Shown piece after piece: positions 1 to 8,430 of a DNA stretch of 64,000 nt. The notes under the pieces were generated by a model. It was not told the DNA's origin, did no database searches, and worked only from the letters and a program-made list of their open reading frames with translations. Numbering within the stretch: position 1 is the first letter of the stretch; every line of letters begins with the position of its first letter. The DNA is from Chloroflexota bacterium. Its GTDB lineage: Bacteria; Chloroflexota; Dehalococcoidia; Lucifugimonadales; Australimonadaceae. The stretch lies in the NCBI GenBank assembly GCA_028874795.1, contig JAPPHT010000008.1, forward strand, positions 1 through 64,000. The letters run 5' to 3'. Both the position numbers and the translations under genes were made by a program.

Positions 1-629
1 TAGTCTGGTGTTGCACTTCGTTTGTGAACTTAGGGAATCCAGCGTGCGCGGGCAGGGCACGCGGCGAGGCGTAGGGAGTGGGAGGCCTGTCATTCCGAGC
101 GCGGCGGAGTCGAGGAATCTCTCGGAGGGTGTGTTGGTGTAGGGGCGTCCCTTGTGGGCGCCCTGTTCGGTCCCCTCTCCCTTGAGGGGAGAGGTCGTCG
201 CGTAGCGCCGGTGAGCAGCAGCCCCCGTCATCTCCGCCGTCAGATGTGTGACACCTGCCCGTTGCGCGAACGAGCCACCCCTCCCTACCCTGTTCTGGAC
301 GGCTTAGAGTTCTCCCGCTTGATGCCTCAGCAGGCCCCTGTCGGAAACTGTCGGATTGTGTCGGATTGCTGTCGGATGTTGGTGGGTGCGCCGTAGGGTA
401 AGCGGGGAGGAAATGGCGGGTGCGGAAACCAGGAACAGGAGTGAATGGCATGGAAAACCAGCAGAATCCGACAGATTCGACGGCGACATCGGACCTCCCC
501 GCTCGTTTGACCCTCCCCAGGTCGTATGGTAGCGTGGCCCAAAGTCGGACGGGACGCTCTGCAGGAGTCCCCGCCGTCCTGCGAGGCGGCGTTCTCGGGC
601 GCGTGTGGCGCGGGGAGGAGAGGCGACCG
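1..629. other. Repeat-rich spacer before otsA-like gene
   Basis: No convincing gene is visible in these 629 bases. The spacer holds a copy of a dispersed repeat (about 91-127, reading GTCATTCCGAGCG...), a palindromic copy of the GTAGGGGCGTCCCTTGTGGG type (about 138-165), a CCCTCTCCCTTGAGGGG hairpin, a 43-bp promoter-like block at 247-289 that recurs at 34610-34652, and a direct-repeat cluster at 339-376. The reading frame upstream of position 630 stays open but lacks family homology, so I treat it as non-coding. Confidence 0.6.
339..376 (+). repeat. Four phased TGTCGGA direct repeats
   Basis: TGTCGGA occurs starting at 339, 349, 359 and 370, so the copies are 10, 10 and 11 bp apart, close to one helical turn. 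An inverted copy (TCCGACA) sits at 467-473. Such phased arrays are typical of iterons or cooperative regulator sites. What binds here is unknown. A promoter-like block shared with the AAA ATPase gene at 34.6 kb lies just upstream. Confidence 0.55.
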
Positions 630-2159
630 ATGCAAAGCCCCACCGACGCACGCGGTTCCCTCAGAGACCTCGTCGACGACCTCCTCCGGGACCAGCGCCT
701 CATCCTCGTCTCCAATCGTGGCCCCATGGAGTACCACGTTGCCCCCGGCGGCGATTTGCAGGCCCGTCGCGGCAGTGGAGGCGTCGTCACCGCCCTCAGC
801 GGCCTTACCAACCACGTCGACTTCACCTGGATCGCTTCCGCCATGAGTGACGGCGACCGCCGTGCCGCACGAGCGAACGAGGGCATGGCGGTGCCCTCTC
901 CGCTCCCCGGACAGCAGGTCTCCGTCAGGTTCATCAATACGCCGCGCCGCGCCTACCACAAGCACTACAACATCATCTGCAACCCCCTGCTCTGGTTCAT
1001 CCAGCACTACATGTGGAGCTCTCCCTATACCCCCCGCGTGGATGCCACCGTGTACGACGCCTGGGAGAACGGTTACGTGTACGTCAACCGCGAGTTCGCC
1101 GACGCCGTCGTTGAGGAAGCGGGTCGCACCGACGCCCGCCCCCTCGTCATGGTGCACGACTATCAGCTCTACCTCGTGCCGGGCATGGTCCGGGAGCAGC
1201 TGCCCCACGCCCGCATCCACGAGTTCGTCCACATCCCCTGGCCCACCTCGAGCTACTGGGAGCTCCTCCCCGCCATGATCCGCACTGCCATCTGCGACAG
1301 CCTCTGTCAGGCTGACATCGTCGGCTTCCAGGCCCCGCGCGACGTCCGCTCGTTCCTTGGCAGCTGCGACGCCTTCCTCGAGGACGCCGTTGTCGACTAC
1401 GGGGGCTCCCGCATCCACTACAAGGGACGCACCACGCTCGCCCGCTGCTATCCCATCTCCATCGATGTGGACGAGGTGCGAGCGATCGCCAACTCGGCCC
1501 GCGCCGATGAGTATGAGCAACAGCTCACCCCGCACCTCGGCAAACAGACCATCGTCCGCGTCGACCGCGCCGAGCCCAGCAAGAACATCGTCCGCGGCTT
1601 CGCAGCCTACGAAACGCTGTTGGACAGGCGTCCCGAGTTGCGGGGGAACGTGCGCTTCCTCGCGTTTCTCGTCCCGTCCCGCACCCACATCCGCCAGTAC
1701 CAGCGCTACACGGAGGAGGTGGACGCCATCATCCGGCGGATCAATGAGCGGTTCGGCACCGACGACTGGATCCCCATCAAGGTCTTCTTCGAGAACAACT
1801 ACACCCAGGCCATGGCGGGGATGCGCCTCTACGACATCCTGCTCGTCAACTCGGTGATAGATGGAATGAACCTCGTCGCCAAGGAAGGCCCTGTCGTGAA
1901 CCGGAAGGACGGCGTCCTGGTCCTGTCGGAGTCCGCGGGGGCCTATGAGCAGCTCCGTGTCGGCGCCCTCCCCGTCGCTCCGGCGGACGTCGAGGGGGCG
2001 GCCCGCGCCCTCGACGAGGCGCTCTCCATGTCGTCGGAGGAGCGCAAGCGCAGGGCCGACCGCATGCGGGAGTGTATCGAGCGTGAGGACATCACAGACT
2101 GGCTGCGCCGCCAACTCGTCGACCTCGATTCCCTCAACGACCGGCCCCCTCTCCCTTGA
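630..2159 (+). CDS. otsA: Trehalose-6-phosphate synthase-like glycosyltransferase (GT20)
   Basis: A cytoplasmic GT20 enzyme of 509 residues, expected to join glucose from a nucleotide sugar to glucose-6-phosphate. The ATG at 630 is chosen because GGGGAGGAGAGG lies 7 bases upstream; an ATG at 420 in the same frame adds 70 residues that look like spacer. Visible motifs are VSNRGP (about residue 27), the glycine-rich GSGGVV loop, HDYQLYLVPG (about 175), RVDRAEPSKN (about 310) and DGMNLVAKEG (about 411), which are the sugar-phosphate and nucleotide-sugar sites of the family. The RVDRAEPSKN form differs from the RLDYxKG of E. coli OtsA and points to a divergent clade, so a related acceptor is possible. 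A trehalose-phosphatase gene lies 3 kb downstream on the other strand. Confidence 0.85.
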   Translation: MQSPTDARGSLRDLVDDLLRDQRLILVSNRGPMEYHVAPGGDLQARRGSGGVVTALSGLTNHVDFTWIASAMSDGDRRAARANEGMAVPSPLPGQQVSVRFINTPRRAYHKHYNIICNPLLWFIQHYMWSSPYTPRVDATVYDAWENGYVYVNREFADAVVEEAGRTDARPLVMVHDYQLYLVPGMVREQLPHARIHEFVHIPWPTSSYWELLPAMIRTAICDSLCQADIVGFQAPRDVRSFLGSCDAFLEDAVVDYGGSRIHYKGRTTLARCYPISIDVDEVRAIANSARADEYEQQLTPHLGKQTIVRVDRAEPSKNIVRGFAAYETLLDRRPELRGNVRFLAFLVPSRTHIRQYQRYTEEVDAIIRRINERFGTDDWIPIKVFFENNYTQAMAGMRLYDILLVNSVIDGMNLVAKEGPVVNRKDGVLVLSESAGAYEQLRVGALPVAPADVEGAARALDEALSMSSEERKRRADRMRECIEREDITDWLRRQLVDLDSLNDRPPLP

Positions 2160-2208
2160 GGGAACATGTGCGTAAAGGGGCGGAGAAGCGATGGGCGGAA
2201 CTGTTGAT

Positions 2209-2230
2209 ACCCTCTCCTGAGGGAGAGGGT
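2209..2230. repeat. Palindromic hairpin in spacer
   Basis: ACCCTCTCC and GGAGAGGGT form a perfect 9-bp inverted repeat around a TGAG loop. It is one of many CCCTCTCC-type palindromes scattered in spacers of this window. It lies 50 bp after the otsA stop and could end transcription, but there is no T-run. Confidence 0.55.
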
Positions 2231-2317
2231 ACCGCTCGGGGGGCCTGCGGCGAGGGCGCTCCGATGGAACGGAGTGAGAGACTTGCGCGTGCTTGCGCAG
2301 ATGCACGGAGGTAGATA

Positions 2318-3550
2318 GTGACCCATCCCGGTTCCTCCTCGAACGGACAACAGGTCCTGCGGTTCGGCGTCATCGGCGTTGGCAACGCGGGCGGCGGAGT
2401 GCTCCATATGATGCGCGAGGAGCCCAACGTCGAGGTCGTCGCTGCGGCGGACGTCCGTCCGGAAGCCCTTAAGGCGTTCCGGCGGGACTTCGGCGGAAAG
2501 GCGTACGACAGCGTCGAAGGGATATGCCGGGACCCTGACCTCGACGTGGTCTGGATCGCGACGCCCAACCACTTTCACTGCCCGCACACGGTGCTCGCCG
2601 CCGAGCACGGCAAACATGTCGTCCTCGAGAAGCCGATGGCCCTGTCCCTTGGCGAGGCGTCTCTCATGGTCGAGACGGCCGAGAAGCATGGCGTCAAGCT
2701 CCTCTCCGGCCACACGCGCGCGTTCGACCCTCCCGTCCAGACCATGTGGCGCATCATCCGCTCCGGTGAGGTCGGCGCGATTAAGGCGATGAACGTGATG
2801 TCCTTCACCGACTGGATGCTCCGGCCTCGTATGCCCGAGGAGGTTGACGTGGAGCGCGGCGGTGGCGTCGCGTTCCGCCAGGCCCCGCACCAGATCGACT
2901 CGCTCCGGTTCCTGGGCGGGGGCCTCATCAGGAGCGTGCGGGGGACAACGGGCATCTGGATGGAGGGGCGCCAGGGCGCGCCCGGATACTACTCCGCCTA
3001 CCTCGAATTCGAAGACGGCACGCCGGCCACCATCGTCTACAACGCCTACGGCTACTTCCTCGCCTCGGAGCTGCTGCCCTGGGAGATGGAGGCGGGCGCC
3101 CAGGCCGGGGATCGCGCTCGCATGCGGATGGGCATCAACACCGGCACGTGGGACCAGTCTCAGGCCAAGGACGAGATGCGGGTCGCCAGCATGCGCGGGC
3201 AGCGCATCGACGGCGTCGTCGACTCTGGCCCCCCGCGCATGCGCTTCCAGAGCGACCTCGGTCTCCTTCTCGTCACCTGCGAGCGCGGACTGCTGCGCCA
3301 GTCGCCGAACGGGATCTACGTCTACAACGACGACGGCCTCCGGGAGGAGCCGATTAACGTGCGGAAGGGCGGCGACCCGACCATCGAGGAAGCGTACAAC
3401 GGCATCGTGCGCGGTACGCCCATATTCCACGACGGCCGCTGGGGCATGGCCACCCTCGAGGTGCAGCTGGCGCTGATGCAATCGGCCCGGGAGCGGCGCG
3501 AGGTCCTGATGGAGCACCAGGTGCCGGTGCCTGCGGACATCGCCCACTGA
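2318..3550 (+). CDS. Gfo/Idh/MocA-family oxidoreductase, Pht4-like
   Basis: An NAD(P)-dependent dehydrogenase of 410 residues. The N-terminal Rossmann fold begins with GVIGVGNAG (about residue 18), and the family lysine is in EKPMAL (about residue 105). The start is GTG, with ACGGAGGTAG 5 bases before it. The next gene, 39 bases downstream on the same strand, resembles 4,5-dihydroxyphthalate decarboxylase; in phthalate degraders the dehydrogenase before that step (Pht4) also belongs to the Gfo/Idh/MocA family. The context therefore suggests oxidation of an aromatic cis-dihydrodiol or a related ring acid. A sugar or inositol substrate cannot be excluded, because this superfamily is very broad. 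Confidence 0.85.
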   Translation: MTHPGSSSNGQQVLRFGVIGVGNAGGGVLHMMREEPNVEVVAAADVRPEALKAFRRDFGGKAYDSVEGICRDPDLDVVWIATPNHFHCPHTVLAAEHGKHVVLEKPMALSLGEASLMVETAEKHGVKLLSGHTRAFDPPVQTMWRIIRSGEVGAIKAMNVMSFTDWMLRPRMPEEVDVERGGGVAFRQAPHQIDSLRFLGGGLIRSVRGTTGIWMEGRQGAPGYYSAYLEFEDGTPATIVYNAYGYFLASELLPWEMEAGAQAGDRARMRMGINTGTWDQSQAKDEMRVASMRGQRIDGVVDSGPPRMRFQSDLGLLLVTCERGLLRQSPNGIYVYNDDGLREEPINVRKGGDPTIEEAYNGIVRGTPIFHDGRWGMATLEVQLALMQSARERREVLMEHQVPVPADIAH

Positions 3551-3589
3551 CTTGGAGACGTTGGGAATGCTCTTGACGGAGGTGCCTCG

Positions 3590-4603
3590 ATGCCGGACAT
3601 CCGGATGAGTCTGATTGGAAGTCCCGCCGATATCGTCAACCCACTGTTCGACGGCGAAGTGAAGCCGGAGGGCATAGAGCTGACCGCGACGCGCGCCGAC
3701 GGTTCAACGGGCTATTGGCGCCAGTTCACGTTCAACGAGTTCGATGTCTCCTCCTTGTCCGTCGCCTCGTACATCATCGCCCGGTCCAGGGGATACGACG
3801 CCGTGGCGCTGCCGGTATTCGCGTCCCGTCGCTTCATGCATGCTGAGCTTCGTCACCACGCCGACTCCGGCATAAGCGTTCCCGCCGACCTGAAGGGCAA
3901 GCGCGTGGGGGTCCCCGAGTACCAGATGACCGCGTCCGTCTGGCTGCGCGGCGTTCTCGAACACGACTTCGGCGTCTCCCAGTACGACATCCACTGGTTC
4001 ATGGAGCGCAGCGAGGAGTTCAGCCACGGCGGCGTGACCGGCTTCGAGCCGCCGCAGGGCATCTCGTTCACGCGCATCCCGGAGACTGAGAGCCTCGCCT
4101 CCATGGTCCTCGACAACCGGATCGACGCGGTCTCCGGCCTCGGGGCGGGGGCGGGCGTCCAGGGCAATGTCATAGACCGCTCGTCCCGGATACGCGGAAG
4201 CGGCGACTGGAGCAGGGTGAGACCCCTCTTCCCCAGCCTCATCGAAGAGGGCTCGCGGTTCTACGAGAAGTACGGCTTCATCCCCGCCACGCAGATGTAC
4301 ACCATCCGAAGGTCCACCTACGACACGTACCCGTGGGCTGCGTTCAACCTCTACGACGCCTTCGTGAGGGCGAAACGCCGGGCGGAGGAGACGCTCAACG
4401 AGCGCATCCCCTCTTTCATGGTGTTCGGCCGGGAGTACATGGCGCAGACCCGGAAACTGCTGGACCGCGACCCGTTCGTCTACGGTGTGGAGGCCAACCG
4501 GCCCATGCTCACCACCGTCATCGACTTCCTCCACGAGCAACACCTGATCGAGGAGAAGCCGAGAGTCGAGGACCTCTTTGCGCCGAGCGTGCTCAGCCTC
4601 TAG
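3590..4603 (+). CDS. 4,5-dihydroxyphthalate decarboxylase-like protein (Pht5 family)
   Basis: A 337-residue protein with a periplasmic-binding-protein-like fold but no signal peptide. The N-terminus (LIGSPADIVNPLFDGEVKPE), the block with FNEFDVSSLSVASYIIARS, and VALPVFASRRF are hallmarks of the 4,5-dihydroxyphthalate decarboxylase family, which removes one carboxylate to give protocatechuate. GGAGGTGCCTCG lies just before the ATG. The partner upstream is a Gfo/Idh/MocA dehydrogenase, repeating the Pht4-Pht5 pairing. Members of this family are also annotated as ABC solute-binding proteins, but here there is no lipobox and no transporter nearby, so an enzyme is more likely. The true substrate is unproven. 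Confidence 0.75.
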   Translation: MPDIRMSLIGSPADIVNPLFDGEVKPEGIELTATRADGSTGYWRQFTFNEFDVSSLSVASYIIARSRGYDAVALPVFASRRFMHAELRHHADSGISVPADLKGKRVGVPEYQMTASVWLRGVLEHDFGVSQYDIHWFMERSEEFSHGGVTGFEPPQGISFTRIPETESLASMVLDNRIDAVSGLGAGAGVQGNVIDRSSRIRGSGDWSRVRPLFPSLIEEGSRFYEKYGFIPATQMYTIRRSTYDTYPWAAFNLYDAFVRAKRRAEETLNERIPSFMVFGREYMAQTRKLLDRDPFVYGVEANRPMLTTVIDFLHEQHLIEEKPRVEDLFAPSVLSL

Positions 4604-4655
4604 GGTCGCGGGGCGGTCGACGAAGCGTGCCCACTATCGAGGCGCGCCCGGTCGG

Positions 4656-5261
4656 CTACGATGAGCGTTGCCAGCTCGTGAAGGCGTTGAGCATCATCAG
4701 GCCGTCTGCCGCCATCCGGTTGCAGTTCCCCCGCTCGAGCAGGAAGTACTCCACGATGCCGCAGTAGCCTTCCTGCGCCTCCAGCCAATCGCGCAGCCGC
4801 CTGTTCCAGGCGGTCACTTCCTCTGACGACGGCTGCCGGGAGAAGTCTGGCATGTTGTCCAGCAGCCAGTTCCTCTCGTTGAGGAGCTCCGCGAGCTTGA
4901 CCGTGTGCGGCCTGGACGGGTCGGGCACGACGAGGGGTCGGGGCGTAGGAGTCGCAGTGGCCCGGGGACGGGGCGTCGGCGTCACTGTCGGCGTTGGGGT
5001 TGGCTCCGGGGTTGCCGTGGGGGTCGGAGCGGCTGTGGGAGGAGGCTTTGGAGTGGGTGTCGCCGTGGGCGTGGGTGAGGGACGCGGTGTCGGAGCCGCC
5101 GCAGTCAGCGTCGCCGCTATGTCCTCGCGCTCCTGTCCCGCCTCGATGGTGGCCTCAGCTGCTGCTTCCGCGCTGGCTGTCGCGTCGAGGTCGGGTCCTT
5201 CGCTCTCCGAGCAGGCGGCCAGGGCGGCGACCACCAGAGACAGCAGGACGAGGTATTTCAT
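4656..5261 (-). CDS. Proline/threonine-rich lipoprotein, unknown function
   Basis: A 201-residue secreted lipoprotein. The ATG at 5261 gives an N-terminus with one hydrophobic stretch ending in the lipobox LAAC (about residues 13-16). After an Ala/Glu-rich segment there is a low-complexity linker of P-T-x-T-P-T type, about 50 residues long, typical of a surface spacer. The C-terminal 80 residues form a small domain with WLLDNMPDF, WNRRLRDWLEAQEGYCG and a second cysteine near ERGNC, perhaps disulphide-bonded. I do not recognise this domain. Upstream is otsB (62 bases away, same strand), but an A/T-richer gap suggests its own promoter. Confidence 0.7.
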   Translation of the reverse strand: MKYLVLLSLVVAALAACSESEGPDLDATASAEAAAEATIEAGQEREDIAATLTAAAPTPRPSPTPTATPTPKPPPTAAPTPTATPEPTPTPTVTPTPRPRATATPTPRPLVVPDPSRPHTVKLAELLNERNWLLDNMPDFSRQPSSEEVTAWNRRLRDWLEAQEGYCGIVEYFLLERGNCNRMAADGLMMLNAFTSWQRSS

Positions 5262-5322
5262 GAGCACCTGGACAGGGGCAGGCTGATGCTCGTCGGATGA
5301 TACGCACACTCGCTCCCCGTTG

Positions 5323-6120
5323 CTATAACTCCAGGGCCAACTCCGCAAGGAACCGTCCGACCGCATCGGTATCCGCCAGCGCATAGTCAGCTGCCGCCAG
5401 TAACTCCGATGGAGCGTCCGCTGTTGCGACCGCTGCGCACAAGCCGCGGACCTCGCCGGCCTCGCGCATCTCCCGGATGACCACGAACGCCTCCGCGTCC
5501 GTCCGGTCGTCTCCCAGCACCAGTGCCGACGCCAGCCCTTTTTGCTTGATGAAAGAGCGGACTGCTTCTCCCTTGGAGAGTGGGACCGGCGAGCGCACCT
5601 CAACGACCATCTTCCCCTCGCGGATGGCCATGCCTTCAGCGTGGACGGCCAGGAAGCCGAGAACTTCCCTTCGCGCAGCTTCGGGATCGTTCGCGTTGCG
5701 GTAGTGCACGGAGAGGCTTACCCCCTTCACCTCGAGCAGCACACCGGGCGTTGCGATGCCGTTCCTCACCGCCTCCGCGATCTCCCGCACCCGTGGAGCG
5801 TACGGCGCGGCTGCAGGTTCGATGCTCGCGACGCCGGCCTCCCACCACTCCGCACCGTGGTTGCCGGAGTAGACCAGCGATTCGAGGCCGACGATCTTCC
5901 GGGCGTCCGCAACGCCTCGCCCGGTGAGAGCTACTACTGGGATGCGCTCCACGAGTGTCCGCAACGCCTCGCGGGTCGTGTCGGGCAAGGTGGCGGCGGC
6001 CGGGTCGGCGACGATGGGAGAGAGCGTGCCGTCGATGTCGGTGAAGACGCAGGATGGCTGGTGCGCCAGCAGCGCGAGCGCTTCCTCGCGGTGGACGAGC
6101 AGGTCCGGCAGGTCGCTCAC
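5323..6120 (-). CDS. otsB: Trehalose-6-phosphate phosphatase (HAD family)
   Basis: A 265-residue HAD phosphatase that would remove phosphate from trehalose-6-phosphate. The nucleophile motif FTDIDGTLSPI (about residue 24), the threonine motif VVALTGR (about 63), SGNHGAEWW (about 85), and the lysine and acid motifs GKMVVEVR and LVLGDDRTDAEAF match OtsB proteins. The start is the GTG at 6120, whose GTGA overlaps the TGA stop of the upstream mscS gene, indicating coupled translation. The frame extends 107 codons further into mscS in another register and was rejected. Linking trehalose synthesis to a mechanosensitive channel fits osmotic-shock adaptation, with otsA a few genes away. Confidence 0.9.
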   Translation of the reverse strand: MSDLPDLLVHREEALALLAHQPSCVFTDIDGTLSPIVADPAAATLPDTTREALRTLVERIPVVALTGRGVADARKIVGLESLVYSGNHGAEWWEAGVASIEPAAAPYAPRVREIAEAVRNGIATPGVLLEVKGVSLSVHYRNANDPEAARREVLGFLAVHAEGMAIREGKMVVEVRSPVPLSKGEAVRSFIKQKGLASALVLGDDRTDAEAFVVIREMREAGEVRGLCAAVATADAPSELLAAADYALADTDAVGRFLAELALEL

Positions 6121-7220
6121 GGACCCGCCGACCCCGGCGGTGCGCTGGGTGGGGGAGGGGAGTCGAACACCACCTTGCGCACGGGGTAGTTGATCTCTAT
6201 GCCTTCCTGCTTGAAGCGCGCGTGGAGCCGCTTGATGAGGTCGTTCGTGACGATGAACGAGCCGACCCTGTCTCTGGCCTGCAGGAATACCCAGAAGTCG
6301 ATGTTGGAGTCGCCGAACCGCTCGAAGCCGAACCACGGCTCCTCGCGCTCCGCCTCGGGGTTCGCGGCGATGGCCTCGCGGGCGACCTCCAGCGCGATAT
6401 CGTTGACACGCTGCAGGTCGCTGTCGTAGCTCACGCCGCACGTGACGAGGATGTTCATCCGCGGGTCCGGCCGGCTGTAGTTGACCATGATGGAGCTGGA
6501 CAGAACGGAGTTGGGAATGATGACGTCGTTGTTCAGCCAGGTGCGTATCCTCGTGCTGCGGAATCCGACCGATTGCACGTACCCCGCGGGGCCTCCCTGT
6601 AACTCGATGTAGTCGCCGTTTGAGAATGCGCCCTCGGAGAGGACGTTCGTTCCGGCAAAGAAGTTGCTCAGCGTCGGCTGCAATGCAAGCGCGACCGCCA
6701 GGCCGGTTATGCCGAGACCGCCGAGCAGTGGGCTGATGCTGATGCCCAGCATATCCAGGACAATGAGCCCGCCGATGGCGTAGACGGATAGCGGGATCAC
6801 GCGCCGTACTACCGGGAGCATCCGGTCGTCGAGGTTGGTCCTGGTGGAAATCGCAATCGTGAGGCTGTACCAGTTCGCAACCGCCATGAACACGTTGGAG
6901 ACCGCGACTGCCCCGACGATCACGAGTGCAGCGCCGCCGATGGTCGTGATCTCGTCGTGCCAGGGTTCCGCATCCGGCCAGAGGAGCAAGGCGATCATCG
7001 CTCCCAGGATAAGGAGGAAGAGCGCTCCGGGTCTGGAGGTGGCGCGCATGATGGAGTGCGCCAGGCGGTAGCTACGACCGCTCGCCCCGGTAAGGTACTT
7101 GCGGGTGATGAATCGCGTCACGAGGTAGAAGGTGAACGCGGCGAGAAGAGAGCCGACCAGAACGCCGCCGGCGACGAACCGTTGGAGGTGGGGGTCTGTT
7201 GTCAGCGGATCGAGAGGCAC
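6117..7220 (-). CDS. mscS: MscS-family mechanosensitive channel
   Basis: A 367-residue small-conductance mechanosensitive channel of the inner membrane, opening under hypo-osmotic stress. Hydrophobic segments appear at about residues 15-35, 58-75, 90-110 and 130-150, followed by the pore helix region GGLGITGLAVALALQPTLSN, rich in Gly and Ala as in MscS TM3, and the beta-domain with GDYIELQGGPAGYVQSVGFRSTRIRTW. The C-terminal alpha/beta domain ends in a proline-rich tail. The start is GTG at 7220. Its stop overlaps the otsB start by four bases, so the two genes are co-translated. Confidence 0.9.
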   Translation of the reverse strand: MPLDPLTTDPHLQRFVAGGVLVGSLLAAFTFYLVTRFITRKYLTGASGRSYRLAHSIMRATSRPGALFLLILGAMIALLLWPDAEPWHDEITTIGGAALVIVGAVAVSNVFMAVANWYSLTIAISTRTNLDDRMLPVVRRVIPLSVYAIGGLIVLDMLGISISPLLGGLGITGLAVALALQPTLSNFFAGTNVLSEGAFSNGDYIELQGGPAGYVQSVGFRSTRIRTWLNNDVIIPNSVLSSSIMVNYSRPDPRMNILVTCGVSYDSDLQRVNDIALEVAREAIAANPEAEREEPWFGFERFGDSNIDFWVFLQARDRVGSFIVTNDLIKRLHARFKQEGIEINYPVRKVVFDSPPPPSAPPGSAGP

Positions 7221-7417
7221 GTCTCACCCGGACCGGACTATCTCCAGTAACGATAACTTCCTGGTCGCGCCGCGTGCAGATGGTAGCGATGCGCCCTTCA
7301 GCGGAACCTGCGCCGCACGTCAGGTACGCGACTCCTTGCAGGCTACGGCACTCCTATAGTAGCGTTATCGGGACGGTTCCATACGATACCGATGCTCCGC
7401 CGGAGGCCCAACCGCCC

Positions 7418-7630
7418 ATGTCCGTAGCAAGCGCCGCGCCGCGCAACGCTCGCATCGTCTACCTGACGCTCATCATCCTCGGAGTAGTGGCCGCCATTGT
7501 GGCGTCGACCGTCATCGGCGTCATCTCCTACAACTACGTCACCCGCGACGAATTGCGGAACCCGGTCCCGCAGGAGAAGGATCATGGCGGAGGCCACGCC
7601 TCGCTCCCGGCCGGGTTCACCTACCTGTAG
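7418..7630 (+). CDS. Small single-pass membrane protein
   Basis: A 70-residue protein starting at ATG 7418, with CGGAGG 11 bases upstream. A single long hydrophobic segment (about residues 15-37, IVYLTLIILGVVAAIVASTVIG) is followed by a polar tail with a Gly-Gly-His patch and the ending PAGFTYL. The frame is open further upstream, but the hydrophobic segment and ribosome binding site support the internal start. No family recognised. It could be a small subunit or regulator of a membrane complex. It is followed after 32 bases by an SDR gene that has its own -10 box. Confidence 0.55.
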   Translation: MSVASAAPRNARIVYLTLIILGVVAAIVASTVIGVISYNYVTRDELRNPVPQEKDHGGGHASLPAGFTYL

Positions 7631-7650
7631 GATGCGCCGCACCCTGCGCC

Positions 7651-7656
7651 TATAAT
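7651..7656 (+). promoter_or_regulatory. Consensus -10 box, leaderless start of SDR gene
   Basis: TATAAT lies exactly 6 bases before the ATG at 7663, and no Shine-Dalgarno is present. Transcription would start at or next to the A of the start codon, giving a leaderless mRNA. The same layout occurs before selD. Confidence 0.6.
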
Positions 7657-7662
7657 CCGCCT

Positions 7663-8430
7663 ATGACAACGGGGCCTTTCAGACTGGATGGCATGGTGGC
7701 CGTCGTTACCGGCGGCAGCCAGGGCATCGGCGGGGCCGTGAGCACCGCGCTTGCGCAGGCCGGGGCTACCCTTGCAGTGACCAACCTTCCGTCCAAGCGT
7801 TCCGATGTGGACGCGTTCGTGCGCGGGATAGAGGCCGCGGGCGGAACGGCCCGGGGCTACTCTCTGGACGTGACCGTTGCCTCCGACATAGGCCCGGCCT
7901 TCGACGCCATAGCTTCCGACCTCGGCGGCCTGCACATCCTCGTGAACAACGCGGGTGTCAGTTCCCGGATGAGCGCCCTCGATGTTTCGGAGGAGCACTG
8001 GAACGCGGTACACGGCGTGAACCTGAAGGGCGTGTTCTTCGCGGCACAGGCGGCGGCGCGGCACATGCTGGATGCCGGCTACGGGCGCATCGTCAACATC
8101 GCGTCGCAGTTGGCCGTCACCGCGGGCCCCAACCGTGCCGTCTACGTGTCGGCGAAAGGGGGCGTCGTCGCGCTCACGAAGGCCCTGGCCACCGAGTGGG
8201 CCATGCAGGGCATCACTGTGAATGCCGTCGGGCCGGGTCCCACCGATACGCCCATGACCCGCAACCCGGACTCCGCCCGTGGCGATACCGACTTCCTGCG
8301 CCATTCGCCCATCGGAAGGAGGCTGCAACCGGAGGAGATCGCGGGGGCGGTGGTCTTTCTCGCAAGCAGGGAGGCAGGTGCGGTCAACGGCCATCACCTG
8401 TTGGTGGACGCCGGCTGGAGCGTCAGCTAG
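7663..8430 (+). CDS. Short-chain dehydrogenase/reductase (SDR)
   Basis: A classical SDR of 255 residues. The NAD(P) loop TGGSQGIGG (about residues 18-26), NNAG (about 93-96) and the catalytic Ser...YVSAK (Tyr/Lys about 157-161) are intact, followed by the PGPTDTPM segment that covers the substrate. It is closest in style to glucose/3-oxoacyl-ACP reductase-like SDRs; the substrate cannot be read from sequence. It converges with the DUF3179 gene, overlapping it by 8 bases at the 3' ends. Translation probably begins on a leaderless transcript, because TATAAT sits 6 bases upstream. Confidence 0.85.
   Translation: MTTGPFRLDGMVAVVTGGSQGIGGAVSTALAQAGATLAVTNLPSKRSDVDAFVRGIEAAGGTARGYSLDVTVASDIGPAFDAIASDLGGLHILVNNAGVSSRMSALDVSEEHWNAVHGVNLKGVFFAAQAAARHMLDAGYGRIVNIASQLAVTAGPNRAVYVSAKGGVVALTKALATEWAMQGITVNAVGPGPTDTPMTRNPDSARGDTDFLRHSPIGRRLQPEEIAGAVVFLASREAGAVNGHHLLVDAGWSVS

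Noticed and set aside
327-2306. A 659-codon open frame on the minus strand opposite otsA, and a similar 534-codon one at 1943-3547.
   Set aside because: They mirror strong coding sequences on the plus strand, have no ribosome site or family motif, and show the composition of antisense frames in GC-rich DNA.
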